Below, in pieces: positions 26,309-36,251 of a DNA stretch of 64,000 nucleotides (positions are counted from its first letter, which is position 1; every line of letters begins with the position of its first letter). Below the pieces are notes generated by a model. It made no database searches. It was not told the origin of the DNA and saw nothing but the letters and a program-made list of their open reading frames with translations. The stretch comes from Saprospiraceae bacterium (lineage in GTDB: Bacteria; Bacteroidota; Bacteroidia; Chitinophagales; Saprospiraceae), in contig JADJXD010000001.1 in assembly GCA_016715985.1 (NCBI GenBank), forward strand, positions 5,394,001 through 5,458,000, given 5' to 3'. A program made the position numbers and the translations under genes.

Positions 26309-27280
26309 ATGATTTTACTATACATTCTTTTTATTATAGGGTTCTACATGTTGATTAAAGGTGCTGACTTTTTAGTTGAAGGGGCATCGAATATTGCTGC
26401 AAAACTAGGTGTTTCTGATTTGGTAGTAGGTTTGACAATTGTCTCTTTCGGAACATCCATGCCTGAATTGATTGTAAATATTATGGCCAGCTTTAATGGA
26501 AATACGGATATTGCAATCGGTAATGTCTTGGGAAGTAATATTGCAAATATTCTATTAATTTTGGGATGTGCAGCAGTAATTCGTACCTTACCTGCACAGA
26601 ATAATACAGTAATCGCCGAAATTCCCTTCTCATTATCTGCCATATTATTGGTTGGTTTTCTGGCAAATGCAAATTTGTGGGGTGCAAAGGATACAATTTT
26701 AGGGTTAAGCAGAATGGACGGATTTTTGATTTTATTATTTTTTGCCCTCTTTTTTGCATATATTTTTCAAATGGTTCGTCGTGACAAAGCCGATCAACTC
26801 AACAAAGTAAGTATGCATAAGCCTGTAAATATGCTGAAGGAATCAGGGTTTGTGATTTTAGGTATAATTATGCTTTTTCTCGGTGGTAAATGGGTCGTGG
26901 ATGGTGCAGTAGATATTGCTGGCCGAATGGGTATGAGTGAAGCATTTATCGGCCTGACAGTCATTGCTATTGGTACTTCACTACCGGAATTGGTGACTTC
27001 AGTAGTTGCAGCCCGAAAAGGAAATGTGGATGTTGCTGTAGGAAATGTGGTAGGCTCCAATATTTTTAATGTCTTATGGATACTTGGTTTAAGCTCTGTA
27101 ATTAATCCGCTTCCATTCAATAAAGCAGCAAACTTTGATGTACTGATAGTTGTATTTTCCACAGCTTTAATTCTTGTTCTGATGGTTATCAGCAAAAAAC
27201 AGGAAATCAAACGTTGGCATGGAATTATTTTCTTAAGTTCTTATATCGCTTATCTGACTTTTTTGGTTTACAGAGGATAA
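26309..27280 (+). CDS. Calcium/sodium antiporter (YrbG-like)
   Basis: A 323-residue membrane protein with about ten transmembrane helices. The two inverted alpha repeats are seen: G-L-T-I-V-S-F-G-T-S-M-P-E-L at about 45-58 with G-N-V-L-G-S-N-I-A-N, and G-L-T-V-I-A-I-G-T-S-L-P-E-L at about 215 with G-N-V-V-G-S-N-I-F-N. These carry the ion-coordinating Glu and Asn residues of the Ca2+/cation antiporter superfamily. It probably exchanges Ca2+ for Na+ or H+ across the inner membrane. It stands alone, ending before a convergent gene. Confidence 0.92.
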   Translation: MILLYILFIIGFYMLIKGADFLVEGASNIAAKLGVSDLVVGLTIVSFGTSMPELIVNIMASFNGNTDIAIGNVLGSNIANILLILGCAAVIRTLPAQNNTVIAEIPFSLSAILLVGFLANANLWGAKDTILGLSRMDGFLILLFFALFFAYIFQMVRRDKADQLNKVSMHKPVNMLKESGFVILGIIMLFLGGKWVVDGAVDIAGRMGMSEAFIGLTVIAIGTSLPELVTSVVAARKGNVDVAVGNVVGSNIFNVLWILGLSSVINPLPFNKAANFDVLIVVFSTALILVLMVISKKQEIKRWHGIIFLSSYIAYLTFLVYRG

Positions 27281-27326
27281 ACAAGGTATTTTGATTAACT
27301 CAGGATTTATTCGTTTATTTTATTTC

Positions 27327-29039
27327 CTATTTTGAAATTACTATTTTATGTGACTCCGGGTGATGCGAACCAGACAGAGACAGGATTTGTAAAATATAAA
27401 TCCCCTCAGATAAATGCTTCATTGAAATACTTTGACCTGCCATCACTTCTAAAGATTGCAAATATTTACCACTATAATCAAAGACAGAAACCTTAATTTT
27501 GTCAATTCCGGCAGCGTTTTCAGAATTCAGAATCGTTATATTTTCAGTAGTCGGATTTGGGGTAATTATAAATTTTTGGATAGAAACATTTTGATCTGTC
27601 AGAGAAGATGTTCCGGTATTTATCTGACATGATGAATTACTAAAACCATTGACTAATGCATCAGACAGACAATTCAGATAACATTCCAGATTCGTATAAC
27701 CCGTAATACCCGATATTTTTTCAGACAGATTTGTTTGATTATGATCCTGAATACTTTGATTTAAACCATGTATATTCTCCCAATAGTCTGGCATTCCATC
27801 ACTATCCGTATCCAACGGACCTGACAATTCAGCCACTATGCTAAATGCGTCATTTGCTCCGGGCACAGAAATATCGATATTCGGTATTTCTCCATTTTGT
27901 ATGTAATTCATTAACCGAGTATCCATTGGGTCTCTGGGAAATGCACCGGCATTCTGAAAAATATAAACCGGCAGTAATTCTGATGAAATATTTTGAATAG
28001 ATGGGAAATTTAATCTGGTTGATAATCTTTGCGCCAAACCAAAATTAGTATTCGGGTGACCGGAGTTAAAATCATTGCAACAATAAAACAGTTGGTAATC
28101 ACTATACTGGGGATACAAATTCAGTTTATTACCAGAAAAATACAATTGATTCTGACTGAAATTGAGTAAATCAAAATGATACATTCCGTTACTATATTGT
28201 GGACGGGCATAAAAAAGATTATTAACCGCATTCATTCTAACAAAATAATTGCCCCCAAATCCTGTGTTCCCCTCATACCATAATTCTATTCGAGGATCCC
28301 AAAAGAGATTGTTTGACAATTCCAAATTTATCGTTTTTCCATTGCAATAGGCTGTCTCACAGGAAATCTCCGGCATTCTCCCACCTATTCGGTTCCACAC
28401 ATTATAGTGGATACTCAAGCTATCCAATCTGCTTTGCTCCGTCGAATAATTGATAAGCATCCCACCTAAATCAGCATGGCTTCCTAATGTCTCTGCCAAA
28501 ATACAATTTTGAATGCTAATTTGGGATGACCTCGATATATCTACCGCTTCATCTGTTGCATGTGCAAAGGAACAGTGATCAAATATAGCTCTATGAACTC
28601 CACCAATGGTGATACCGTCCTCAGCTATCCAATTGGATGATGGAAATAAATTTCTGTCTCCAATCCTTGAACGTAAATGCCTTATTATTACATTGGATAC
28701 GGACTGGTTTTCATCATTATACATTTCAAATCCTCTGACTATGATTCCATTTGGAGAAGTTTGACCAGCAATAGTAAAATTTCCGTTTCCTGCCGGAATA
28801 GTAAGTGTTGCAGGGATCACGCCACTCACCTTAAATAATATATACCTTGATCCTGTCTGATTAAGTGCATCCTGTAAAGATCCGGGACCTGATGGATTCA
28901 GGTTGGTTACATAAATAACTTTTCCGCCTCTTCCTCCGCTTGCCACTGAACCAAATCCCATGGCACCCGGGAAGGAAGGTTGGCTCTTCAATCCTATTTG
29001 CAATAAACAGAAAAGCAATAATATGATACAGTTTTTCAT
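27327..29039 (-). CDS. Pectate lyase-like secreted protein with T9SS sorting domain
   Basis: The protein has 570 residues from the ATG at 29039 and a signal peptide ending near S-Q-P. F-P-G-A-M-G-F-G-S-V-A-S-G-G-R-G-G-K-V-I and L-N-Q-T-G-S-R-Y-I-L-F-K-V-S-G are typical of the right-handed beta-helix pectate lyase 1-like family, and W-I-A-E-D-G-I-T-I-G-G with F-D-H-C-S-F-A-H-A-T-D-E follows the calcium-binding wall. A Ca-binding D-T-D-S-D-G-M-P-D-Y-W lies near 425. The last 75 residues are a T9SS type A domain (T-P-N-P-T-T-E-N). It probably degrades pectin-like polysaccharides on the cell surface. An upstream ATG at 29060 adds seven residues. Confidence 0.85.
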   Translation of the reverse strand: MKNCIILLLFCLLQIGLKSQPSFPGAMGFGSVASGGRGGKVIYVTNLNPSGPGSLQDALNQTGSRYILFKVSGVIPATLTIPAGNGNFTIAGQTSPNGIIVRGFEMYNDENQSVSNVIIRHLRSRIGDRNLFPSSNWIAEDGITIGGVHRAIFDHCSFAHATDEAVDISRSSQISIQNCILAETLGSHADLGGMLINYSTEQSRLDSLSIHYNVWNRIGGRMPEISCETAYCNGKTINLELSNNLFWDPRIELWYEGNTGFGGNYFVRMNAVNNLFYARPQYSNGMYHFDLLNFSQNQLYFSGNKLNLYPQYSDYQLFYCCNDFNSGHPNTNFGLAQRLSTRLNFPSIQNISSELLPVYIFQNAGAFPRDPMDTRLMNYIQNGEIPNIDISVPGANDAFSIVAELSGPLDTDSDGMPDYWENIHGLNQSIQDHNQTNLSEKISGITGYTNLECYLNCLSDALVNGFSNSSCQINTGTSSLTDQNVSIQKFIITPNPTTENITILNSENAAGIDKIKVSVFDYSGKYLQSLEVMAGQSISMKHLSEGIYILQILSLSGSHHPESHKIVISK

Positions 29040-29158
29040 TGTAAAATAATTTCGCGGCAAATGTATAACATTTTGAAATAATTCTTCAGAAAGGTGATAA
29101 ATATCATTATTCGAATAAAATATGAACTTTTATTGCCTGAATAATATGTTATTTGTTT

Positions 29159-29166
29159 TATATTTG
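29159..29166 (+). promoter_or_regulatory. -7 element of the 2-oxoacid oxidoreductase operon
   Basis: TATATTTG fits TAnnTTTG, 23 bases before the ATG at 29190. A TTG at 29133-29135 with a 23-base spacer may be the -33 element. Confidence 0.45.
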
Positions 29167-29189
29167 TTGCAAGTAATTTTGATCAAAAA

Positions 29190-30977
29190 ATGAATAAAAC
29201 AGATACCACAAATCCTGAATACTTTCATAAAGTGGTGGATTGTCAGTATGCATGTCCAGCTCATACGCCGGTCCCGGAATATATCAGACTTATTGCAGCA
29301 GGCAAATACACTGAAGCTTACATGATCAATTGGGAATCAAATGTATTTCCCGGAATTCTGGGCAGAACATGTGACAGGCCCTGCGAACCAGCTTGCAGAA
29401 GAGGAAGGGTAGAGGAAGAACCTGTGGCAATCTGCAGATTAAAGAGAGTAGCCGCCGATTTCAAAGATGATATTGAACATTTATTACCGGATATTCCTTT
29501 AATAAAAAATGGAAAAAAGATTGCTTTAATTGGAGGAGGTCCTGCATCTCTGACAGTTGCAAGAGATCTTGCTCCTTCCGGGTATGAGCTTCATATGTAT
29601 GATGATCAATCAAAAGGGGGAGGTATGATGCGAAGCCAGATTCCTTCATTCAGGTTACCGGAAAAAGTTCTTAACGAAGAGGTGGACAGAATTTTAAATA
29701 TGGATGTGGTTCAGCATTTTAATACTTTTGTGGATAGCCTTGAAGATATTCTGAATAAAGATTACGATGCAGTATTTGTTGGTACCGGAGCACCACGTGG
29801 AAGGGATCTGCCGGATTTGCCCGGGCGTAAAGAAGGTAAGGCTAATATTCACATCGGTATCGAATGGCTGGCATCCGTAGCGTTTGAACACACCCACAGA
29901 ATTGGTAAAAAAGTGATCGTTTTGGGTGGTGGCAATACAGCAATGGATTGTTGCAGGACTTCAAGGAGACTCGGTGGCGAAGAAGTAAAAGTTATAGTCC
30001 GGAGCCCTTTTGGAGAGATGAAAGCTTCCCCTTGGGAAAAAGAAGATGCTATTCATGAAGACATCCCAATCATCGATAATCATGTTCCACTTAGTTTTGA
30101 AGTTAAAGACGGAAAGCTCTTTGGTATGTATTTTGAAAAAGTACATCCTGTTTATGATGAAAAAGGAAAAAGAAAATTACTTCCCACAGGCGAAGAACAC
30201 GTTTATTTTGAAGCAGATGATGTCCTGATTGCTATTGGTCAGGAAAATAGTTTTCCTTGGATTGAAAGAAATATCGGAATTGAATTTGATGAATGGGGAA
30301 TGCCCGTCGTGGATGAAACTACATTTGTCTCTACATTGCCCAATGTGTTTTTTGGCGGGGATGCAGCTTTGGGGCCTAAAAATGTTATTACTGCCGTTGC
30401 CCAGGGACATCAGGCAGCTATCTCAATAGACCTTTTTTGTAATGGAGAAGATATTAACAACAGACCAGCACCGGATGTAAAACTATTCAGCACAAAAATG
30501 GGAATTCATGAGTGGAGTTTTGACAGCATTGTCACGACTGATATTAGATTTATAGTGCCTCAGGCTGATAAATCAGAAACCCTGATTGACAGAAAGAAAG
30601 AAGTAGAGTTGGGATTCGATCTGAAAACTGCATTTAAAGAAGCACAAAGATGTCTCAATTGTGATGTACAGACCGTATTTACAGACAATAAGTGTATTGA
30701 ATGTGATGCATGCATGGATGTATGTCCAACAAATTGTATCACTTTTACTGAAAATGGTGAAGAACAGGAATTGAGAATGAGACTTTTGGTACCTGCATTA
30801 AATAAGTCACAGGATTTGATGATTTCAGGACCTTTAAAAACAGGAAGAATCATGGCCAAAGATGAAGATATGTGTCTTCACTGTGGTCTGTGTGCTGAAA
30901 GGTGTCCGACAGCAGCCTGGGATATGCAACAATTTTTTTATAATACGGCCAAAGCAGGCCATCAATGTTATGTATGA
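29190..30977 (+). CDS. FAD-dependent glutamate-synthase-small-subunit-like oxidoreductase fused to a 2[4Fe-4S] ferredoxin domain
   Basis: In 595 residues three parts are seen. The N-terminus (about 15-95) is a Fer4_20 iron-sulfur domain (C-Q-Y-A-C-P-A-H-T-P-V-P, then C-D-R-P-C-E-P-A-C-R-R). The middle (about 105-430) is a two-dinucleotide Rossmann pair with A-L-I-G-G-G-P-A and V-L-G-G-G-N-T-A-M-D-C. The C-terminus (about 485-585) holds two ferredoxin motifs, C-I-E-C-D-A-C-M-D-V-C-P and C-L-H-C-G-L-C-A-E-R-C-P. This is the layout of GltD and NfnB-type electron-transfer proteins with an added ferredoxin. The next gene begins inside its stop codon, so it probably passes electrons between ferredoxin and NAD(P)H for that enzyme. 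Confidence 0.9.
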   Translation: MNKTDTTNPEYFHKVVDCQYACPAHTPVPEYIRLIAAGKYTEAYMINWESNVFPGILGRTCDRPCEPACRRGRVEEEPVAICRLKRVAADFKDDIEHLLPDIPLIKNGKKIALIGGGPASLTVARDLAPSGYELHMYDDQSKGGGMMRSQIPSFRLPEKVLNEEVDRILNMDVVQHFNTFVDSLEDILNKDYDAVFVGTGAPRGRDLPDLPGRKEGKANIHIGIEWLASVAFEHTHRIGKKVIVLGGGNTAMDCCRTSRRLGGEEVKVIVRSPFGEMKASPWEKEDAIHEDIPIIDNHVPLSFEVKDGKLFGMYFEKVHPVYDEKGKRKLLPTGEEHVYFEADDVLIAIGQENSFPWIERNIGIEFDEWGMPVVDETTFVSTLPNVFFGGDAALGPKNVITAVAQGHQAAISIDLFCNGEDINNRPAPDVKLFSTKMGIHEWSFDSIVTTDIRFIVPQADKSETLIDRKKEVELGFDLKTAFKEAQRCLNCDVQTVFTDNKCIECDACMDVCPTNCITFTENGEEQELRMRLLVPALNKSQDLMISGPLKTGRIMAKDEDMCLHCGLCAERCPTAAWDMQQFFYNTAKAGHQCYV

Positions 30978-32791
30978 GTGGTGTAAATGATTTCGTCGTA
31001 AGATTTGCCAATGTCAATGGTACAGGGTCGGCAAGTGCTAATTTTCTATTTTCAAAAACTATCTTCAGAATGGGAGTACCCGTAACTCCAAAAAATATTT
31101 TCCCTTCCAACATACAAGGACTACCCACCTGGTATGAAGTGAGAGTCAGTGAAAAAGGATATCTCGGCAGGAGAGAAGGGATAGATCTGATGGTATGTGT
31201 CAATCCGCAGAGTATGAAAAAAGACATTGCTTCTGTATTACCCAACGGATATTTTTTATATGACAGCACCAAAGTTTTACATGATGAATATATCAGAGAA
31301 GATATAAATTACATCGGTGTACCACTGATGGAGTTGTGTAATAAAGAATTTACCGATGCCCGTCAGAAACAATTATTCAAAAATATGGTCTATGTCGGTG
31401 CTCTCGGTGTACTGTTGAGTCTTGATTTTTCTGAAATTGAACAGTTAATCAAAGAACAGTTTCAGGGAAAAGAGAAATTAATACAGCCGAATTTAAAAGC
31501 ACTTTATCTGGGTGCAGATTTCGTTAAAGAGCACCATTCTTACCCACTTGAATTTAGGGTTGAAAGACGTTCTTTGCTAAAAAATAAAATTCTGGTGGAT
31601 GGAAATACTGCAGCAGGTCTTGGCGGTGTGTACGCTGGTGCTACCGTAGTTCCATGGTATCCGATCACACCATCCACTTCTTTGGTGGACGCATTTACAG
31701 AGTTTGCAGAACAATACAGAGTAGATCCTGAAACCGGTAAAAATAATTTTGCAGTCATTCAGGCAGAAGATGAACTTGCTGCAATCGGCATGGTCATAGG
31801 GGCATCCTGGAATGGTGCAAGATCTTTTACAGCCACCAGTGGACCTGGTTTATCATTGATGAATGAATTCCTGGGCTTAGCCTATTTTGCAGAAATTCCG
31901 GTTGTATTAGTTGATGTCCAGAGAGCAGGACCTTCGACAGGTATGCCCACCAGAACCCAACAAGCTGATTTATTGTCGGCTGCATATGCATCTCATGGAG
32001 ATACAAAAAATATTTTACTGATACCTTCCACACCCGCTGAAAGTTTTACCATGATGGCAGATGCTTTTGACCTTGCAGAGCAGTTACAAATGCCGGTCAT
32101 AGTGATGATGGATCTTGATCTCGGCATGAATGACCACGTTTCTGATTCTTTTCAATGGGATGAAAACCGGATTTATCAGAGAGGTAAGGTTTTATCTGAG
32201 TCTGAACTTGAATCTCTGAATAATTGGGGAAGGTATGTAGATATTGATGATGACGGTTTAACTTACAGAACACTGCCCGGAACACATGCTCAGAAGGGTT
32301 CATATTTCACCAGAGGTACTTCGCATGATGAATATGCTAATTATACAGAAGATTCCGGAACCTATCTTCGTATCATGGATAGATTGGTTAAAAAATTTAA
32401 TACAGCAAAATCAATGGTACCGGGTCCGGAACTTATCCAAAATGCAAACGAACATGAAAACGGTATTTTGTTTTTCGGAACATCTACTTATGCGGCACAG
32501 GAAGCTATGGATATCTTAAATGAGCAGGGAATTTTTCTGGACGGTATCCGTTTAAAAGCCTTTCCGTTTTGTGATGAAGTAGCAGAATTTATAAATAATC
32601 ATAAAAAAATATTTGTCATTGAACAAAACCGGGATGCTCAAATGCGAACATTGTTGATTAGTGAACTTGAAATTAATCCTAAAAAGCTTATCAAAGTTCT
32701 CAATTACGATGGAACACCTATCACGGCAGATTTTATTGCAAAACAAATCAGTGCCTTTCAATATTCTTTAAACGGCCAAAAAATATCTTAA
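30974..32791 (+). CDS. korA: 2-oxoacid:ferredoxin oxidoreductase, fused gamma-alpha subunit
   Basis: The protein has 605 residues from the ATG at 30974, which overlaps the preceding stop in ATGA. The N-terminal gamma domain (about 1-190) contains F-A-N-V-N-G-T-G-S-A-S-A-N. The alpha domain (about 200-590) begins with D-G-N-T-A-A-G-L-G-G-V-Y-A-G and has the Y-P-I-T-P-S-T-S motif, E-D-E-L-A-A-I-G-M-V-I-G-A and T-S-G-P-G-L-S-L-M-N-E. These define the KorA-like 2-oxoglutarate or other 2-oxoacid oxidoreductases. With KorB it oxidises a 2-oxoacid to the acyl-CoA and reduces ferredoxin. 2-oxoglutarate is the likeliest substrate. Confidence 0.9.
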   Translation: MSGVNDFVVRFANVNGTGSASANFLFSKTIFRMGVPVTPKNIFPSNIQGLPTWYEVRVSEKGYLGRREGIDLMVCVNPQSMKKDIASVLPNGYFLYDSTKVLHDEYIREDINYIGVPLMELCNKEFTDARQKQLFKNMVYVGALGVLLSLDFSEIEQLIKEQFQGKEKLIQPNLKALYLGADFVKEHHSYPLEFRVERRSLLKNKILVDGNTAAGLGGVYAGATVVPWYPITPSTSLVDAFTEFAEQYRVDPETGKNNFAVIQAEDELAAIGMVIGASWNGARSFTATSGPGLSLMNEFLGLAYFAEIPVVLVDVQRAGPSTGMPTRTQQADLLSAAYASHGDTKNILLIPSTPAESFTMMADAFDLAEQLQMPVIVMMDLDLGMNDHVSDSFQWDENRIYQRGKVLSESELESLNNWGRYVDIDDDGLTYRTLPGTHAQKGSYFTRGTSHDEYANYTEDSGTYLRIMDRLVKKFNTAKSMVPGPELIQNANEHENGILFFGTSTYAAQEAMDILNEQGIFLDGIRLKAFPFCDEVAEFINNHKKIFVIEQNRDAQMRTLLISELEINPKKLIKVLNYDGTPITADFIAKQISAFQYSLNGQKIS

Positions 32792-32792
32792 G

Positions 32793-33845
32793 ATGACCTA
32801 TGTAAAGCCAAAATTCGCTCATCCGGGACTTCCCAAAAACAAATTGGGGTACACCCGTAAAGATTATGAGGGAAGCATTTCTACTCTTTGTGCCGGATGC
32901 GGACATGATTCAATCAGTGCAGCAATAGTAGAAGCATGTTATCAATTAGATATAGAACCACACAAGGTGGCTAAATTATCAGGTATAGGTTGTTCTTCCA
33001 AAACACCAGCTTACTTTCTCAATCAGTCACACGGCTTTAATTCAGTACATGGCAGAATGCCTTCCATTGCTACAGGTGCTAATCTGGCAAATAAAGACCT
33101 CATTTACCTGGGTGTTTCCGGTGACGGAGACACAGCATCTATCGGGTTGGGGCAATTTTGCCATGTCATCCGCAGAAACCTGAATATGACCTATATTGTC
33201 ATGAATAATGGATGTTACGGACTTACTAAAGGACAGGACTCTGCAACAGCTGATTTAGGCTCAGTTGCAAAAGCCGGAAATATGAATATTTATGAATCTA
33301 TCGATTTATGCGGACTTGCTATCGAATTGGGTGCTGGTTTTGTCGCTCAAAGTTTTAGCGGAGACAAAACCCAACTGATACCTTTAATAAAGGCAGCGTT
33401 AAAACATGAAGGATTTGCATTTATCAATGTTTTATCGCCTTGTGTGACTTTCAATAATAATGCGGGTTCTACCAAATCGTATGATTATATCCGGGAGCAC
33501 AATGAAACCTTGCCGGGAATTGATTTTATACCCATCAAAAATGAAATTACCACTGAATATGCCCCCGATGAAATCAAACAGGTTTTACTTCATGATGATT
33601 CGAAAATAAATCTGCATAAAATTAATGCAAGGTGGAATGAAAAAGACAAACTTCAGGCAATTAACGGGCTTCAGGAGTCAAGACTAAAAAATGAAATCCT
33701 TACCGGTTTACTATTTTTAGATGATTCAAGTACTCCATTACACAAAATGATTAAAATAAGTGATAGTTCATTAAATAAACTTCCGCAGGATGTTTTGTGT
33801 CCCGGCAATGATATTCTGGCAACCGTAAACGAGTCATACAGATAA
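32793..33845 (+). CDS. korB: 2-oxoacid:ferredoxin oxidoreductase, beta (TPP-binding) subunit
   Basis: This 350-residue protein begins one base after korA ends. L-C-A-G-C-G-H-D-S-I, G-I-G-C-S-S-K-T-P-A-Y-F and G-D-G-D-T-A-S-I-G-L-G-Q are the [4Fe-4S] cysteine and TPP/Mg2+ binding motifs of KorB, and N-N-G-C-Y-G-L-T-K-G-Q is the second TPP segment. It forms the catalytic centre with KorA. With the upstream electron-transfer protein it makes a three-gene operon that would link the TCA cycle to ferredoxin. Confidence 0.92.
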   Translation: MTYVKPKFAHPGLPKNKLGYTRKDYEGSISTLCAGCGHDSISAAIVEACYQLDIEPHKVAKLSGIGCSSKTPAYFLNQSHGFNSVHGRMPSIATGANLANKDLIYLGVSGDGDTASIGLGQFCHVIRRNLNMTYIVMNNGCYGLTKGQDSATADLGSVAKAGNMNIYESIDLCGLAIELGAGFVAQSFSGDKTQLIPLIKAALKHEGFAFINVLSPCVTFNNNAGSTKSYDYIREHNETLPGIDFIPIKNEITTEYAPDEIKQVLLHDDSKINLHKINARWNEKDKLQAINGLQESRLKNEILTGLLFLDDSSTPLHKMIKISDSSLNKLPQDVLCPGNDILATVNESYR

Positions 33846-34058
33846 AAGCGTTCATATTTAGGAGTTTTCAATCCATAAAGAAGCGAAATAAAGATTGCTC
33901 TATTTAAATGAAATGCCTTATTTATGAAAAACATTTTATGATTCAAATGGTTAATTCCTGTATCAATATCCAAAATGTTTTTAACTTTGGTGAGATAAAT
34001 TAACACAATTGATTTCAAAATTTTGTTGCAAGAACTAAAATCCTTATAAAACATAGTT

Positions 34059-35207
34059 ATGTATATAGACCAAACAGAAAATATTTCACTGATTGAAGAA
34101 ACTGCAAAAGATTTTGCCATACAAAATATTCTACCTCATGTGATGGAATGGGACGAATCACAAGTCTTTCCTGTAAAGTTATTTAAAAGATTAGGGGAAT
34201 TGGGATTTATGGGTGTTTTAGTTCCGGAGCAGTATGGCGGATCCGGTTTAGGGTATCAGGAATACATCAGTATTATCACTGAAATCGCAAAAGTGTGTGG
34301 ATCAATAGGTCTGAGTGTAGCTGCACATAACAGCCTTTGCACCGGACATATTCTGGCATTCGGAAATGAAGAACAAAAACAAAAATATTTGCCTCTACTA
34401 GCAAGTGGAGAATGGATCGGAGCCTGGGGCTTAACGGAAGCAAATACAGGATCAGATGCGATGAGAATGAAATGTACCGCAGTGGAAGATGGTGATTACT
34501 ATATTCTGAATGGCACCAAAAACTGGATTACGCACGGGATTTCCGGTAATGTGGCTGTCGTACTGGCAAGGACAGGGGATTTGTTGGATAGCAAAGGTAT
34601 TACAACATTTGTAGTCGAAAGAACTACTCCCGGATTTCTGGCAGGTAAAAAAGAAAACAAATTAGGCATGCGGGCTTCTGAAACTGCAGAAATGATATTT
34701 GACAATTGCAGAGTACACAAGTCCAATATATTAGGAAAGCCGGGAGAAGGTTTCACACAGGCTATGAAAATACTGGACGGAGGTCGGATCAGTATTGCGG
34801 CTTTATCATTGGGAATTGCTAAAGGTGCATATGAAGCATCGGTAAAATACTCTAAAGAAAGAGAACAATTCGGTCAACCTATATCCAACTTTCAGGCTAT
34901 TTCTTTCAAGCTGGCAGATATGGCTACTAAAATTCAGGCAGCTGAATTACTGACAAGAAAAGCTGCTCATTTAAAAAATAATGGTCTGAATGTTACAACA
35001 ACCGCAGCGATGGCCAAATATTATGCATCAGAAATATGTGTACAGATAGCAACAGATGCTATACAGGTATTTGGAGGATATGGATATACCAAAGACTTCC
35101 CGGTAGAGAAATATTTCAGAGACTCAAAACTTTGTACAATAGGGGAGGGAACCAGTGAAATACAAAAGTTGGTAATTAGCCGGAATATATTGAAGGAACA
35201 TGTTTAA
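34059..35207 (+). CDS. Acyl-CoA dehydrogenase
   Basis: A 382-residue flavoenzyme. W-G-L-T-E-A-N-T-G-S-D-A is the FAD-binding signature, and G-Q-P-I-S-N-F-Q-A-I and Q-V-F-G-G-Y-G-Y-T-K-D-F-P are the C-terminal signature. The catalytic Glu is expected in I-G-E-G-T-S-E-I-Q. This is the short/branched-chain or butyryl-CoA dehydrogenase pattern; it catalyses the first step of beta-oxidation, passing electrons to ETF. The chain-length preference cannot be read from the sequence. It stands alone between korB and a regulator, and a 213-base gap precedes it. Confidence 0.94.
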   Translation: MYIDQTENISLIEETAKDFAIQNILPHVMEWDESQVFPVKLFKRLGELGFMGVLVPEQYGGSGLGYQEYISIITEIAKVCGSIGLSVAAHNSLCTGHILAFGNEEQKQKYLPLLASGEWIGAWGLTEANTGSDAMRMKCTAVEDGDYYILNGTKNWITHGISGNVAVVLARTGDLLDSKGITTFVVERTTPGFLAGKKENKLGMRASETAEMIFDNCRVHKSNILGKPGEGFTQAMKILDGGRISIAALSLGIAKGAYEASVKYSKEREQFGQPISNFQAISFKLADMATKIQAAELLTRKAAHLKNNGLNVTTTAAMAKYYASEICVQIATDAIQVFGGYGYTKDFPVEKYFRDSKLCTIGEGTSEIQKLVISRNILKEHV

Positions 35208-35273
35208 TAAATAAGACGAAAATTTTTATTTTAATTTCTTTAACATATTATTTTTTTATTTCATATAATATCA

Positions 35274-35281
35274 TATATTTG
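35274..35281 (+). promoter_or_regulatory. -7 element of the S24 regulator gene
   Basis: TATATTTG fits TAnnTTTG, 21 bases before the ATG at 35303. Confidence 0.4.
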
Positions 35282-35302
35282 CGGGTATAATTTACTTGAG
35301 AG

Positions 35303-36148
35303 ATGTGTAATATTGTAACAGAAAGATTTATAAAATGCCATGATGCCCTCAAAGCATCCCAAATTATCAAGTCTTCCAGACAATTTGCTATTTCAATCGA
35401 CTACCTTCCTCAAAGTCTCAATGAAATCCTGAAAGGGAATAGAGACGTTTCTGTTGAGTTACTGCAAAAAGCTATTGAAGTATATCAGATAAACTCAGAA
35501 TTTCTATTTAAGGGTAAAGGTTCTATGTTTTCAGAGGATACAGGAAGTAGTCCATCTTTCGTATCAGAAATTCCTGTAAAATCAGAAGATAAAATAATTT
35601 ACGTACCGATAGCTGCACAGGCAGGTTATGCAGAACAGTTTAATGATAATATTTTTACATCGGATCTGGATGTATTTACGATACCTGACAGCAGATATAA
35701 AAGGGGGAATTTCCGTTGTTTTGATGTAGCGGGTGACAGTATGGAGCCATCCTTGTTCTCAGGTGATAAAGTAATTTGCGGGTTGACAGAAATAAATAGT
35801 AATTTCACTAATATCAGAAATAACTTTGTTTATGTTGTAGTACTCGATGACAGTATTCTGGTAAAGAGAGTAATAAATAATATTAAGTCTGACGGAACAC
35901 TTCAGTTGATTTCTGACAATAACTATTACACACCGATTTCCATCCCGGTGAGTGATGTGAAAGAATTATGGCAGGTTGAACTGCGTATTTCCAATTTTAT
36001 GCCATCACATCATCACAACCAGAAAGCTTTACACGAAGAATTAACTGAACTCCGTAAAACGGTTGGAAATCAATCCTTTGCAATACAATCGATGAACCAG
36101 ACTATTGAAAAATTACTAAAGTCCAACAGAGCACAATTGGTGGTCTAA
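35303..36148 (+). CDS. XRE-like regulator with S24 LexA/UmuD-type peptidase domain
   Basis: A 281-residue protein. The first 70 residues contain a weak HTH-like stretch (F-A-I-S-I-D-Y-L-P-Q-S-L-N-E-I-L-K-G). The S24 peptidase fold spans about 95-230, with Y-V-P-I-A-A-Q-A-G-Y at the possible self-cleavage site, the serine nucleophile in V-A-G-D-S-M-E-P-S-L-F and the lysine in I-L-V-K-R-V. The last 45 residues form a helical extension. Such proteins resemble phage cI repressors or LexA-like stress regulators in Bacteroidota. No phage genes are nearby, so it may be a chromosomal regulator. A terminator follows. Confidence 0.85.
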   Translation: MCNIVTERFIKCHDALKASQIIKSSRQFAISIDYLPQSLNEILKGNRDVSVELLQKAIEVYQINSEFLFKGKGSMFSEDTGSSPSFVSEIPVKSEDKIIYVPIAAQAGYAEQFNDNIFTSDLDVFTIPDSRYKRGNFRCFDVAGDSMEPSLFSGDKVICGLTEINSNFTNIRNNFVYVVVLDDSILVKRVINNIKSDGTLQLISDNNYYTPISIPVSDVKELWQVELRISNFMPSHHHNQKALHEELTELRKTVGNQSFAIQSMNQTIEKLLKSNRAQLVV

Positions 36149-36190
36149 AATTACAGTTCCTTGCATCAATCTTTAAAAGATTTCAAAAAA

Positions 36191-36222
36191 AAATCCTTGA
36201 TAGTGAAATCAAAGATTTTTTA
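36191..36222 (+). terminator. Intrinsic terminator after the S24 regulator gene
   Basis: AAATCCTTGAT (36191-36201) and ATCAAAGATTT (36208-36218) form a stem with one mismatch, followed by a short T-run. A second T-rich run is at about 36226-36234. Confidence 0.55.
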
Positions 36223-36251
36223 ATGCTTTTTTTTAAACGAACGACTGAAAT

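Noticed and set aside
30850..31272. 140-codon antisense frame across the korA start
   Set aside because: It lies opposite two clear coding regions and has no domain.
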